From the NCBI GenBank assembly GCA_029005335.1, contig JAQXFT010000044.1, positions 1 to 6,162 of the forward strand: 6,162 nt of DNA, written 5' to 3'. This DNA comes from Oscillospiraceae bacterium (GTDB taxonomy: Bacteria; Bacillota; Clostridia; Oscillospirales; Ruminococcaceae). Made by a program: the position numbers and the translations under genes. Of this stretch, positions 1 through 5,637 are shown in pieces. A model generated the notes under the pieces. The model worked only from the letters and a program-made list of their open reading frames with translations, was not told where the DNA came from and made no database searches. Positions within the stretch are counted from its first letter, which is position 1, and the number at the start of each line of letters is the position of its first letter.

Positions 1-1
1 A

Positions 2-100
2 AGAGCATGGGATTGTCCGGAATGCGGAACGCATCATGACAGAGATATAAATGCTGCAATAAATATAAAAAATGAAGGTATGCGATTAGTTATCGCATAA
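2..100 (+). CDS. tnpB: TnpB RNA-guided nuclease, C-terminal fragment cut by window edge
   Basis: In the frame starting at base 2 the 32 visible codons read RAWDCPECGTHHDRDINAAI followed by NIKNEGMRLVIA and a TAA stop at 98-100. The CPxC pair is the second half of the TnpB zinc ribbon. DRDINAAINI is the RuvC-III motif with its catalytic aspartate, and NEG near the end is typical of IS605 OrfB proteins. TnpB is an RNA-guided DNA endonuclease of IS200/IS605 and IS607 elements that cleaves empty target sites under guidance of the omega RNA and so helps retain the element. The rest of the protein (usually about 370-430 residues) is off the left edge, so whether the gene is intact cannot be judged. 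It is the only gene here on the + strand. Confidence 0.9.
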   Translation, partial: RAWDCPECGTHHDRDINAAINIKNEGMRLVIA

Positions 101-232
101 CAGAAAATATAAAGAACCGTAGGACATACGGGGATAGCTCGCTTATGCTTAGTACACTGGTGCTCTCGAACGAGAACCGACTGCTCATAATGAGAGGAAG
201 CCCCCACCTCTATAGGTGTGGGAGGATGTCAC
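101..232 (+). ncRNA. Putative omega RNA (reRNA) scaffold at the transposon right end
   Basis: The DNA immediately after the tnpB stop has no reading frame of its own but a run of hairpins. CCGTA 117-121 pairs with TACGG 127-131. GGT-gc-TCTC 159-167 pairs with GAGA-ACC 172-178 around GAAC. CTC 184-186 pairs with GAG 192-194. CCC-CACCT 202-209 pairs with AGGTG-t-GGG 214-222 with one bulged T at 219. In IS200/IS605 elements this region is transcribed as the TnpB guide RNA, whose scaffold ends at the element border and whose guide is the first 16-20 nt of flanking DNA. The 5' end of such RNAs often lies within tnpB, so the start given here is nominal. Structure and location are seen directly; expression is inferred. 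Confidence 0.7.
202..222 (+). repeat. Subterminal right-end hairpin of the IS element
   Basis: CCC (202-204) and CACCT (205-209) pair with AGGTG (214-218) and GGG (220-222) around the loop CTAT (210-213), leaving T219 bulged. Imperfect subterminal hairpins like this are what the TnpA transposase recognises in single-stranded ends of IS200/IS605 elements, and they also form the last stem of the omega RNA. It lies 10 nt before the presumed element border. No T-run follows on either strand, so it does not look like an intrinsic terminator. Confidence 0.65.
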
Positions 233-234
233 AA

Positions 235-2055
235 CTAATTTCTGAGTATATCCGCATCATAAGGTGCAAGCTCCAATCTCTGCTTGCCTCTGCTGTCAAT
301 AACACTATACATAGCTTTCGGAAGCTCTATAGTCTGACCTTCCGGAGAATTATTGAAAAATATTATAAAATTATCCCTGCCATTGGTTCTGGTAGTAACT
401 TCAATTCCGTCCGGCATTCCCTTTAAACGTGGTATACTATGATATTTCATAAGCTTTCCGACAAAATTCATACAGAAATTATCATCTGTAACTGTTCCTA
501 TATAGTATACTTTTCCTTTGCAGTAATCATTGACAGTTATTGCAGTACAGCCCATATAATAATTCTTATTGTATTCCGCATAAGTCCTTGCTGTATTGAG
601 TTTCAGAATATCGCACCAGTCACTGCATTCAAAAACCTCTCCGGAATAATCAGTTATGCTCTGATTCTCTGCTTTGCGGTCATATTCCGCAACCTCTGCT
701 CCTATAAGCTCACGAAATACAGTGGGAAGATGCTCAGGAATACAATTATTTGAAGAATTTTTTACTCCGCTTCTTGTCGTCATAACAAGCGTTCCGCCGT
801 TTATGACATAACGGTATATATTTTCTGTTACAGCTTTATCATTTACATATATATTCGGTGCTATTACAAGAGAATAGTCTGAAAGCTCCGTTTTTGCACT
901 AACTATATCAACATTTGCTCCATACTTTCTGAATGCATTATAGAATTTCATAAGCTGTCGGATATATGGCATATTTTCATGTATTCCGAAGGCATATTCG
1001 CTCTCGGGAGAATACAGAATACAGATTTGAGATTTTACACAGGTATCATTTATGCTTTCAAGTCTCATAGCCATTTTACAGAATTCCGAAAATTCAAAAA
1101 AACATCTCGAGGGGATTCCGCTGTGGTCTATAAGTCCGTAATCAAACATTTCTTCTCCGGAAAGTGCTGTATTCCACTTATAATATATAGTATCAGCTCC
1201 GTGCGAAAATGCCTGTATTGCACTTCCTTTCAGAATATTCGGACGTGGAATCGATTTTCCGAATCTCTGGGAAAGTATAAAATTTCTTTTAAGTATTCCC
1301 CTTGCAAAATCGTATCTGAAATTATTCAGTCCGTCGTCTTCCGGAAAACCTTCAGCAGAAATATATTTCATACAGTCATATTCATAATAACAATTCGTGC
1401 CGGAATGCAAAATTACGGAAAGAGGGATTTTAGGCATATTCTTTTTTGCAACAGCTCCCTGAAAATTTATATACCTTCTCCGGCATTCACTAGAATATCT
1501 GTAATAATCAAGCATAAGCGACGGACTTTTTTCTTTCTCAGAAGCAACCTGTTCCCATTCAGTATATTCTTTTCCGTCCGCAATAGTTCCGAATGCCCTG
1601 TTAAGATTTGAGAGATTATCATATCTGTCCTTAAGCCAGTTTATAAATTCATCACGGCAGTGCTTACAGTCACATATATCAATAGTGCAGTCAATATGTA
1701 TTCCGGCAATGGCTTTATTCTGAGAACAGTGCTTTGTAAATTCATCAGTAAAACGGCTTGTATGCCTGAGAAGCTCCGGAGAATTAAGACATATGCTTTC
1801 AGCCTTTTTTTTTAACCACTGCGGAGGCTTTCCAGCCGGAATCGTAAGCACAATTCCCATTCCGTATCTTGCAAAAACAGATATAGCCTCATCAAGCCAT
1901 TCAAATGAATAGCTGTTGTCATGAGGTTCAAGCCTGCACCATGATTTTCCGCCCATTCTTACAAGCTTTATACCTGTTTTAGCCATAATTTCGGCATCTC
2001 TCTGAATATCCGCCTTACTTCGCTGTTCCGGATAATAGTCAACACCCGTTTTCAT
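235..2055 (-). CDS. GH42 beta-galactosidase-fold protein lacking catalytic glutamates
   Basis: A 606-residue protein with the three-domain layout of glycoside hydrolase family 42: a TIM barrel (about 1-335, with GVDYYPEQ at 4-11, SWCRLEP at 38-44 and HGADTIYYKW at 285-294), a glutamine-amidotransferase-like middle domain (about 343-460) and a small beta C-terminal domain ending in LAPYDADILRN. The family's zinc-site cysteines appear kept (C89 and C128, C130, C133 in the CDCKHC segment). Where GH42 has the acid/base pair Asn-Glu (the IDNEYG motif) this protein has IDCTID, about five residues shorter. Where the nucleophile motif reads MEQ it has LSQ (S262). It is therefore probably not a working retaining beta-galactosidase. 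Family members are about 650-690 residues. The ATG at 2055 is preferred because AGGAG (2065-2069) sits 9 nt before it; a TTG at 2064 would touch the Shine-Dalgarno. Last gene of the operon; its stop lies 2 nt from the IS end. Confidence 0.85.
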   Translation of the reverse strand: MKTGVDYYPEQRSKADIQRDAEIMAKTGIKLVRMGGKSWCRLEPHDNSYSFEWLDEAISVFARYGMGIVLTIPAGKPPQWLKKKAESICLNSPELLRHTSRFTDEFTKHCSQNKAIAGIHIDCTIDICDCKHCRDEFINWLKDRYDNLSNLNRAFGTIADGKEYTEWEQVASEKEKSPSLMLDYYRYSSECRRRYINFQGAVAKKNMPKIPLSVILHSGTNCYYEYDCMKYISAEGFPEDDGLNNFRYDFARGILKRNFILSQRFGKSIPRPNILKGSAIQAFSHGADTIYYKWNTALSGEEMFDYGLIDHSGIPSRCFFEFSEFCKMAMRLESINDTCVKSQICILYSPESEYAFGIHENMPYIRQLMKFYNAFRKYGANVDIVSAKTELSDYSLVIAPNIYVNDKAVTENIYRYVINGGTLVMTTRSGVKNSSNNCIPEHLPTVFRELIGAEVAEYDRKAENQSITDYSGEVFECSDWCDILKLNTARTYAEYNKNYYMGCTAITVNDYCKGKVYYIGTVTDDNFCMNFVGKLMKYHSIPRLKGMPDGIEVTTRTNGRDNFIIFFNNSPEGQTIELPKAMYSVIDSRGKQRLELAPYDADILRN

Positions 2056-2064
2056 AAAATTCAA

Positions 2065-2069
2065 CTCCT
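2065..2069 (-). promoter_or_regulatory. Shine-Dalgarno of the GH42-like gene, sets its start
   Basis: AGGAG on the minus strand overlaps the TAG stop of the upstream phosphatase gene (TAGGAG) and lies 9 nt before the ATG at 2055. This decides against the TTG at 2064, which would leave no spacer. Confidence 0.7.
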
Positions 2070-2607
2070 AATTTATATTGTATTCCAGAATCTGGCAGTT
2101 ATCCATAAACCAGTTACTATAGCTCACGGTATCGAGGTCATGAAAATATGTTTCAATGATTCTGCATACTCCGCCATGACATACTATCAGGATATTTTTA
2201 TCCGGATATTTTTTTATTATATCATCAAGTGCTGAATATACACGATGTGCAAGCTGTAAAACAGATTCCCCGTCAGTACCCATTCTTACTCCGAACTGGA
2301 TTTTATTTTCCGCAAATCCTGATGCTGTTCTGTGCATACCCTCATATTTCCCATAGTCCCATTCACGGAATCTTTCGTCCGTAATTATTTCAAGCCTGTT
2401 TTTTTCAGCGATTACAGAAGCCGTCTGGTATGCTCTTTTCATAGGAGATGATATAATAAAATCTATATCCTTTTTCGCACTTACTTTTTCAGCAAGCTCA
2501 TATGCCTGAGAAATTCCTGTCTCATTCAGTTCATTGTCGGTAGTTCCCTGAATCAAATCATTTAAATTATAGTCAGTCTGTCCGTGACGTGCAGAATATA
2601 TTTTCAT
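2068..2607 (-). CDS. Histidine phosphatase superfamily protein (phosphoglycerate mutase-like)
   Basis: A 179-residue single-domain protein of the histidine phosphatase (PGAM/CobC/PhoE-like) superfamily. The signature RHGQT lies at residues 7-11, with H8 as the expected phospho-histidine. SSPMKRAYQTA (53-63) carries the second phosphate-binding arginine R58, FREWDYGKYEG (80-90) the usual acidic residue, and CHGGVCR (143-149) the second catalytic histidine H144. All core residues are present, so it should be active, probably as a phosphatase acting on a small phosphorylated metabolite in the cytoplasm. Its substrate cannot be read from the sequence; the short length argues against a cofactor-dependent glycolytic mutase (about 230-250 residues). 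The ATG overlaps the recN stop by 1 nt (TGATG), and AGGAG at 2616-2620, inside recN, precedes it by 8 nt, suggesting translational coupling. Confidence 0.88.
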   Translation of the reverse strand: MKIYSARHGQTDYNLNDLIQGTTDNELNETGISQAYELAEKVSAKKDIDFIISSPMKRAYQTASVIAEKNRLEIITDERFREWDYGKYEGMHRTASGFAENKIQFGVRMGTDGESVLQLAHRVYSALDDIIKKYPDKNILIVCHGGVCRIIETYFHDLDTVSYSNWFMDNCQILEYNIN

Positions 2608-4268
2608 CAGTCAAGCTCCTTTACTTTAAGAAGTTCCGATTCAGCAGTTTCAAGCATAAGCTCACTCGGATTGTCACCGCCCATAATTCTTGCGATTTCC
2701 GATACTCTTCCCTTGAAATCAAGCTGATATACATTTGTTTCAGTACGGTCGCCAACCGTACTTTTTTCTATAAGAAGATGATTGTCAGCCATAACAGCAA
2801 TCTGTGAAAGATGAGTAACGCATATAACCTGTCGCACTCTTCCTATTTCACGCAGCTTTATGCCGATTTTCTGTGCAGCCTTACCGCTTACGCCCGTATC
2901 TATTTCATCAAAAATCATGGTAGGTATGCTGTCTTTCACGGCAAGTACACTTTTTAGTGCAAGCATTATTCTTGAAAACTCTCCGCCTGATGCTATTTTT
3001 GATATGCTTTTTGGTTCTTCTCCTCTGTTTGCAGATATAAGGATTTCCATAGTATCCATACCATTAAGAGTAAGCTTTCCTTTTTCATGATTTACTTTAA
3101 GCGTTACGTCCGGCATATTTAAAAATTCAAGCTCAGCCGTAACTCCGGATACAAAGCTTTCCGCAGATTTTTCACGCTGTTCGGATAATCTTTTAGCCTT
3201 TTCAGTAGCTTCATGGAGGAGTCTTTCTTTTTCCTCAACAAGCCTATAAAGATTATCGGAGGAATTTTCAAGCATATCATATTCAAGCACTGAATCGTTA
3301 AAAAGCTTCATAAGCCCGTCATAATCACAGAAATACTTCTTTTTAAGGCGGTTTATTTCTCCCAGTCTGCTTCTGAGATATTCAAGACGCTGTGAATCAA
3401 CTTCGGTTTTATCGCACAGACTGCTGATTTCAGATGATATATCGGAAAGTTCTATTTCTACCGCTGAAAGTCTTTCAAAAATCTGTGATATATTTTTGTT
3501 TCCGGAATAATCCTCAAGCTCTTTTTCAGCATATTCAATCAGTTCCGTTGCACAGTTGTCACCATTCAAAGCCTGTCCGGCATTCCGTAGAGCTTTTATG
3601 ATATTTTCAGCATTGCCTGCTGTCCTGTATTCTTTTTCAAGCTGTTCCTCCTCGCCCTCCGAAAGCTTCAAAGCTCCGATTTCCTCAATAACAGTATTCA
3701 GATAACGCAAGCGTTCAGCTTTTGATTTTTCAAGCTTTTTCAGCTCCCCGAGCTTTCTTGCACAGTTCTGAAGCTTTTTAAAGCTCTCCTTATAGTCCTC
3801 CAGAAGCTCCGAGTTATCTCCGAAGCTGTCAAGTAATTTTATATGGCTTTCGCTGTCCATAAGTATCTGATTGTCATGCTGTCCGTGAATATTTATAAGC
3901 ATACTGCCTATTTCCCTGAGTACAGATGCAGATGATGTTCTCGAATTTATCCTTGCTGTACTTCTGCCGTCAGAGCTTATTTCTCTTGTTATTGTAATTT
4001 CGCTGTTGTCATGGGATATTCCAAGCTCATCGAGCTTTGAAATTATATCCGGTTCGAGGTCGGAAAAGAGTGCTGTTATTATAGCTTTATCACAGCCTGT
4101 CCTGACCAGCTCCTTACTGCATCTCTGACCCATTACAGCATTGATTCCGTTTATAAGTATTGATTTTCCTGCACCGGTTTCGCCTGTAAAGATATTGAGA
4201 TTTTCAGAAAGAGGTATGACCGCTTCTCTGATTACAGCAAGATTTTTTATATATATTTCTTTCAGCAT
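2607..4268 (-). CDS. recN: DNA repair ATPase RecN
   Basis: A 553-residue SMC-like ATPase that acts early in double-strand break repair and recombination, bringing broken ends together. Visible parts in order: N-terminal ATPase half MLKEIYIKNLAVI with Walker A GETGAGKS (29-36); INIHGQHDNQ (125-134), the RecN Q-loop region; a charged coiled-coil section (about 150-370); the ABC signature ASGGEFSR (426-433); Walker B TMIFDEID (450-457) running into the D-loop segment TGVSG; and the switch histidine in THLSQ (485-489). Length and motifs match intact family members. The frame is open upstream to 4424, but that extension would overlap argR. The ATG at 4268 starts the canonical RecN N terminus and has GGAGG 6 nt upstream. 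It follows argR by 13 nt and overlaps the phosphatase gene downstream. argR-recN adjacency is a conserved Firmicutes arrangement. Confidence 0.97.
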   Translation of the reverse strand: MLKEIYIKNLAVIREAVIPLSENLNIFTGETGAGKSILINGINAVMGQRCSKELVRTGCDKAIITALFSDLEPDIISKLDELGISHDNSEITITREISSDGRSTARINSRTSSASVLREIGSMLINIHGQHDNQILMDSESHIKLLDSFGDNSELLEDYKESFKKLQNCARKLGELKKLEKSKAERLRYLNTVIEEIGALKLSEGEEEQLEKEYRTAGNAENIIKALRNAGQALNGDNCATELIEYAEKELEDYSGNKNISQIFERLSAVEIELSDISSEISSLCDKTEVDSQRLEYLRSRLGEINRLKKKYFCDYDGLMKLFNDSVLEYDMLENSSDNLYRLVEEKERLLHEATEKAKRLSEQREKSAESFVSGVTAELEFLNMPDVTLKVNHEKGKLTLNGMDTMEILISANRGEEPKSISKIASGGEFSRIMLALKSVLAVKDSIPTMIFDEIDTGVSGKAAQKIGIKLREIGRVRQVICVTHLSQIAVMADNHLLIEKSTVGDRTETNVYQLDFKGRVSEIARIMGGDNPSELMLETAESELLKVKELD

Positions 4269-4274
4269 TTTTAA

Positions 4275-4279
4275 CCTCC
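4275..4279 (-). promoter_or_regulatory. Shine-Dalgarno of recN, sets its start
   Basis: GGAGG on the minus strand lies 6 nt before the ATG at 4268 and in the 13-nt gap after the argR stop. It supports the 553-residue RecN and rules out the longer reading from 4424. Confidence 0.8.
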
Positions 4280-4281
4280 GG

Positions 4282-4743
4282 CTAATCGTCAAGCTGAAGC
4301 TCTTTTCTGAGCTTCCCGACAATATGCTTTGCATCATTTTCGCTCCGCATGAGTACAAATATAGTATCGTCTCCGGCAAGAGTTCCGACAATATCCGGAT
4401 AATCCATAGTATCCAGTGTTGCACATACTGCCTGAGCAGTACCTGCCCTGCATTTTATGACTGCTGTATTTCCGGCATAATCAGCACTTGTAACACCCGC
4501 TGTAAATATGCTCTTGTCGGAAAACCTGACAGCTGATACCATATATCTTACGATACCGTCACTGTCGGAAGTTTTTACTATACCCAGCTTTTTTATATCT
4601 CTTGATACTGTGGACTGAGTTACACTGTAGCCCAGTTCTCTCAGACGTTCAATAAGAACCTTCTGACGTGATATTTTTTCTTCGGATACAAGCCTCAGTA
4701 TTGCTTCAGGCTTTGACTCTCCGGTCTTATCTGATTTTTCCAT
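4282..4743 (-). CDS. argR: Arginine repressor ArgR/AhrC
   Basis: A 153-residue transcription regulator that senses L-arginine and binds ARG-box operators to repress arginine synthesis and, in Firmicutes, often to activate its breakdown. The N-terminal winged helix holds the recognition motif TQSTVSRDIKKLGIVK (42-57). The C-terminal oligomerisation and arginine-binding domain holds GTAQAVCATLD (101-111) and GTLAGDDTI (120-128), whose paired aspartates contact arginine in known structures. Length matches the family (about 150). The ATG at 4743 is chosen because GGCGGTGA lies 5 nt upstream; the frame could begin at a GTG at 4752, but that codon lies inside this Shine-Dalgarno. The gap to the nadK stop is 12 nt, so argR is co-transcribed with nadK and recN. 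No clear ARG-box palindrome is visible in the short gaps. Confidence 0.97.
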   Translation of the reverse strand: MEKSDKTGESKPEAILRLVSEEKISRQKVLIERLRELGYSVTQSTVSRDIKKLGIVKTSDSDGIVRYMVSAVRFSDKSIFTAGVTSADYAGNTAVIKCRAGTAQAVCATLDTMDYPDIVGTLAGDDTIFVLMRSENDAKHIVGKLRKELQLDD

Positions 4744-4748
4744 AATAT

Positions 4749-4756
4749 TCACCGCC
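4749..4756 (-). promoter_or_regulatory. Shine-Dalgarno of argR, sets its start
   Basis: GGCGGTGA on the minus strand overlaps the end of the nadK stop codon (TAGGCGGTGA) and sits 5 nt before the ATG at 4743. It is one base off the ideal GGAGGTGA and includes the rival GTG codon at 4752-4750. Confidence 0.6.
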
Positions 4757-5616
4757 TATTTTATCGACTGCATAAGCTTTTTTGACAGTGATTCATGAAA
4801 AGCATTCTTTGAATAGAAATCCACAAAGGGTATCTTGTAACGGCTTTTTGAAATTTCAAGTCTGCTTTCCGCCTGAAAGGTTACAGGGGATTCACCGTCA
4901 AAGCTCATATATACGGGGGATTCTTCGCTTGAGGATTTGCTCAGAAGGGTGAGAGTTCTTTCAGGAGAAAAAAGCATTGCTCTTGAAAAAAGCGAATGAG
5001 GACATACAAGAGTCATTTCAATGCACTCCAGATCAGGTTCGATAACAGGGCCTCCTGCTGAAAGGGCATAAGCTGTTGAACCGGTCGGAGTACTGAATAT
5101 TACTCCGTCGGCACGGTAGCTTCCAACCTGATAGCTTCCGGAATAAAGACCGAAATCGCATATCTTTGAATACATTCCACTTATATTTATATCGTTGAGA
5201 GCATCAAATTCATATTTTTCTGTCTTATCATAAAGTATGCCATGAAGCAACATTCTTTCAGTAATTTCATACTGTCCTCTTTTAAGCAACAGAAGCTTTT
5301 CAAGACAGTCAGATTCCAGACTTGCCATAAATCCCAGTCTTCCCGTATTTATTCCAATCATTCCGGCTCTGTATCCGATTATTTTCTTTGCACAACGGAG
5401 CATAGTTCCGTCACCGCCTATTGCTATTACAAAATCAGATTTTTCCGCCGATTCGCTTAACGGTTCAAATATAATATTCTTATATTTTGAAAACTTATTT
5501 CTGTATGCGGGGCTTACTGATACTTCCGCACCGTCACCGAGAAGTATTTCACAGACTTTTTCTGCACACTGAGGTGCATTGTTTTTTTCGGGATTAAAAT
5601 TTACTGCAACTCTCAT
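4756..5616 (-). CDS. nadK: NAD kinase
   Basis: A 286-residue cytoplasmic ATP- or polyphosphate-dependent NAD kinase, which makes NADP+ from NAD+ and is generally essential. The family hallmarks are in place: GGDGTML (67-73), NTGRLGF (90-96), an Asn-Asp pair (141-142) where most members have Asn-Glu, RADGVIFSTPTGSTAYALSA (168-187) with the conserved glycine-rich NAD site, and GGP followed by CPHSLFSR (205-212). Length is normal (about 270-300). The ATG at 5616 is preceded by GGAGG with a 6-7 nt spacer (5622-5628 region). In Clostridia nadK commonly sits between an rRNA methyltransferase (tlyA-type) gene and argR-recN. Here the upstream neighbour is a restriction endonuclease gene only 21 nt away. 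The Asn-Asp variant is conservative and unlikely to abolish activity. Confidence 0.97.
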   Translation of the reverse strand: MRVAVNFNPEKNNAPQCAEKVCEILLGDGAEVSVSPAYRNKFSKYKNIIFEPLSESAEKSDFVIAIGGDGTMLRCAKKIIGYRAGMIGINTGRLGFMASLESDCLEKLLLLKRGQYEITERMLLHGILYDKTEKYEFDALNDINISGMYSKICDFGLYSGSYQVGSYRADGVIFSTPTGSTAYALSAGGPVIEPDLECIEMTLVCPHSLFSRAMLFSPERTLTLLSKSSSEESPVYMSFDGESPVTFQAESRLEISKSRYKIPFVDFYSKNAFHESLSKKLMQSIK

Positions 5617-5637
5617 ATAATTCCTCCGTTTTTTTAT

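Larger units (their letters stand above)
1..232 (+). mobile_element. Right end of an IS200/IS605-family transposon (partial)
   Basis: This is the terminal part of a TnpB-encoding insertion sequence: the tnpB 3' end (2-100) is followed by about 130 nt of non-coding, hairpin-rich DNA that closes with a subterminal hairpin (202-222) and the sequence GGATGTCAC. A tnpB tail followed by a structured right end and then, abruptly, the flanking gene is the normal layout of IS200/IS605 elements. These elements carry no inverted repeats and make no target duplications, and none is visible here. The left end, any tnpA transposase and most of tnpB lie outside the window. The exact junction near 232 is inferred from the similarity of the GTCAC end to other elements and may be off by a few bases. 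Confidence 0.8.

Noticed and set aside
202..222. Hairpin as an intrinsic terminator for either strand
   Set aside because: Neither side has a T-run, and its position at the transposon end is explained better as a subterminal hairpin/omega RNA stem.
145..426. A 93-codon open frame on the + strand starting in the transposon end
   Set aside because: It runs through the omega RNA hairpins and then antisense to the GH42-like gene; it has no recognisable domain.
979..1611. A 210-codon open frame on the + strand
   Set aside because: It lies wholly antisense to the GH42-like gene, has no recognisable family and no Shine-Dalgarno, and is rich in Phe/Ser/Ile as expected for the shadow of an AT-rich gene.
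2056..2064. TTG start for the GH42-like protein
   Set aside because: It directly abuts AGGAG with no spacer; the ATG at 2055 has a 9-nt spacer.
4269..4424. N-terminal extension of RecN by 52 codons
   Set aside because: It overlaps argR out of frame, lacks RecN homology, and the GGAGG 6 nt before 4268 fits the canonical start.
4141..4536. A 131-codon open frame on the + strand
   Set aside because: It is antisense to both recN and argR, which are certain, and resembles no known protein.
4744..4752. GTG start for ArgR three codons upstream
   Set aside because: The GTG lies inside the Shine-Dalgarno GGCGGTGA and has no suitable ribosome binding site of its own.
5048..5052. GGGCC as evidence against target avoidance by the endonuclease
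   Set aside because: It is GGSCC, which a GGWCC-specific enzyme would not cut, and one site cannot decide between specificities.
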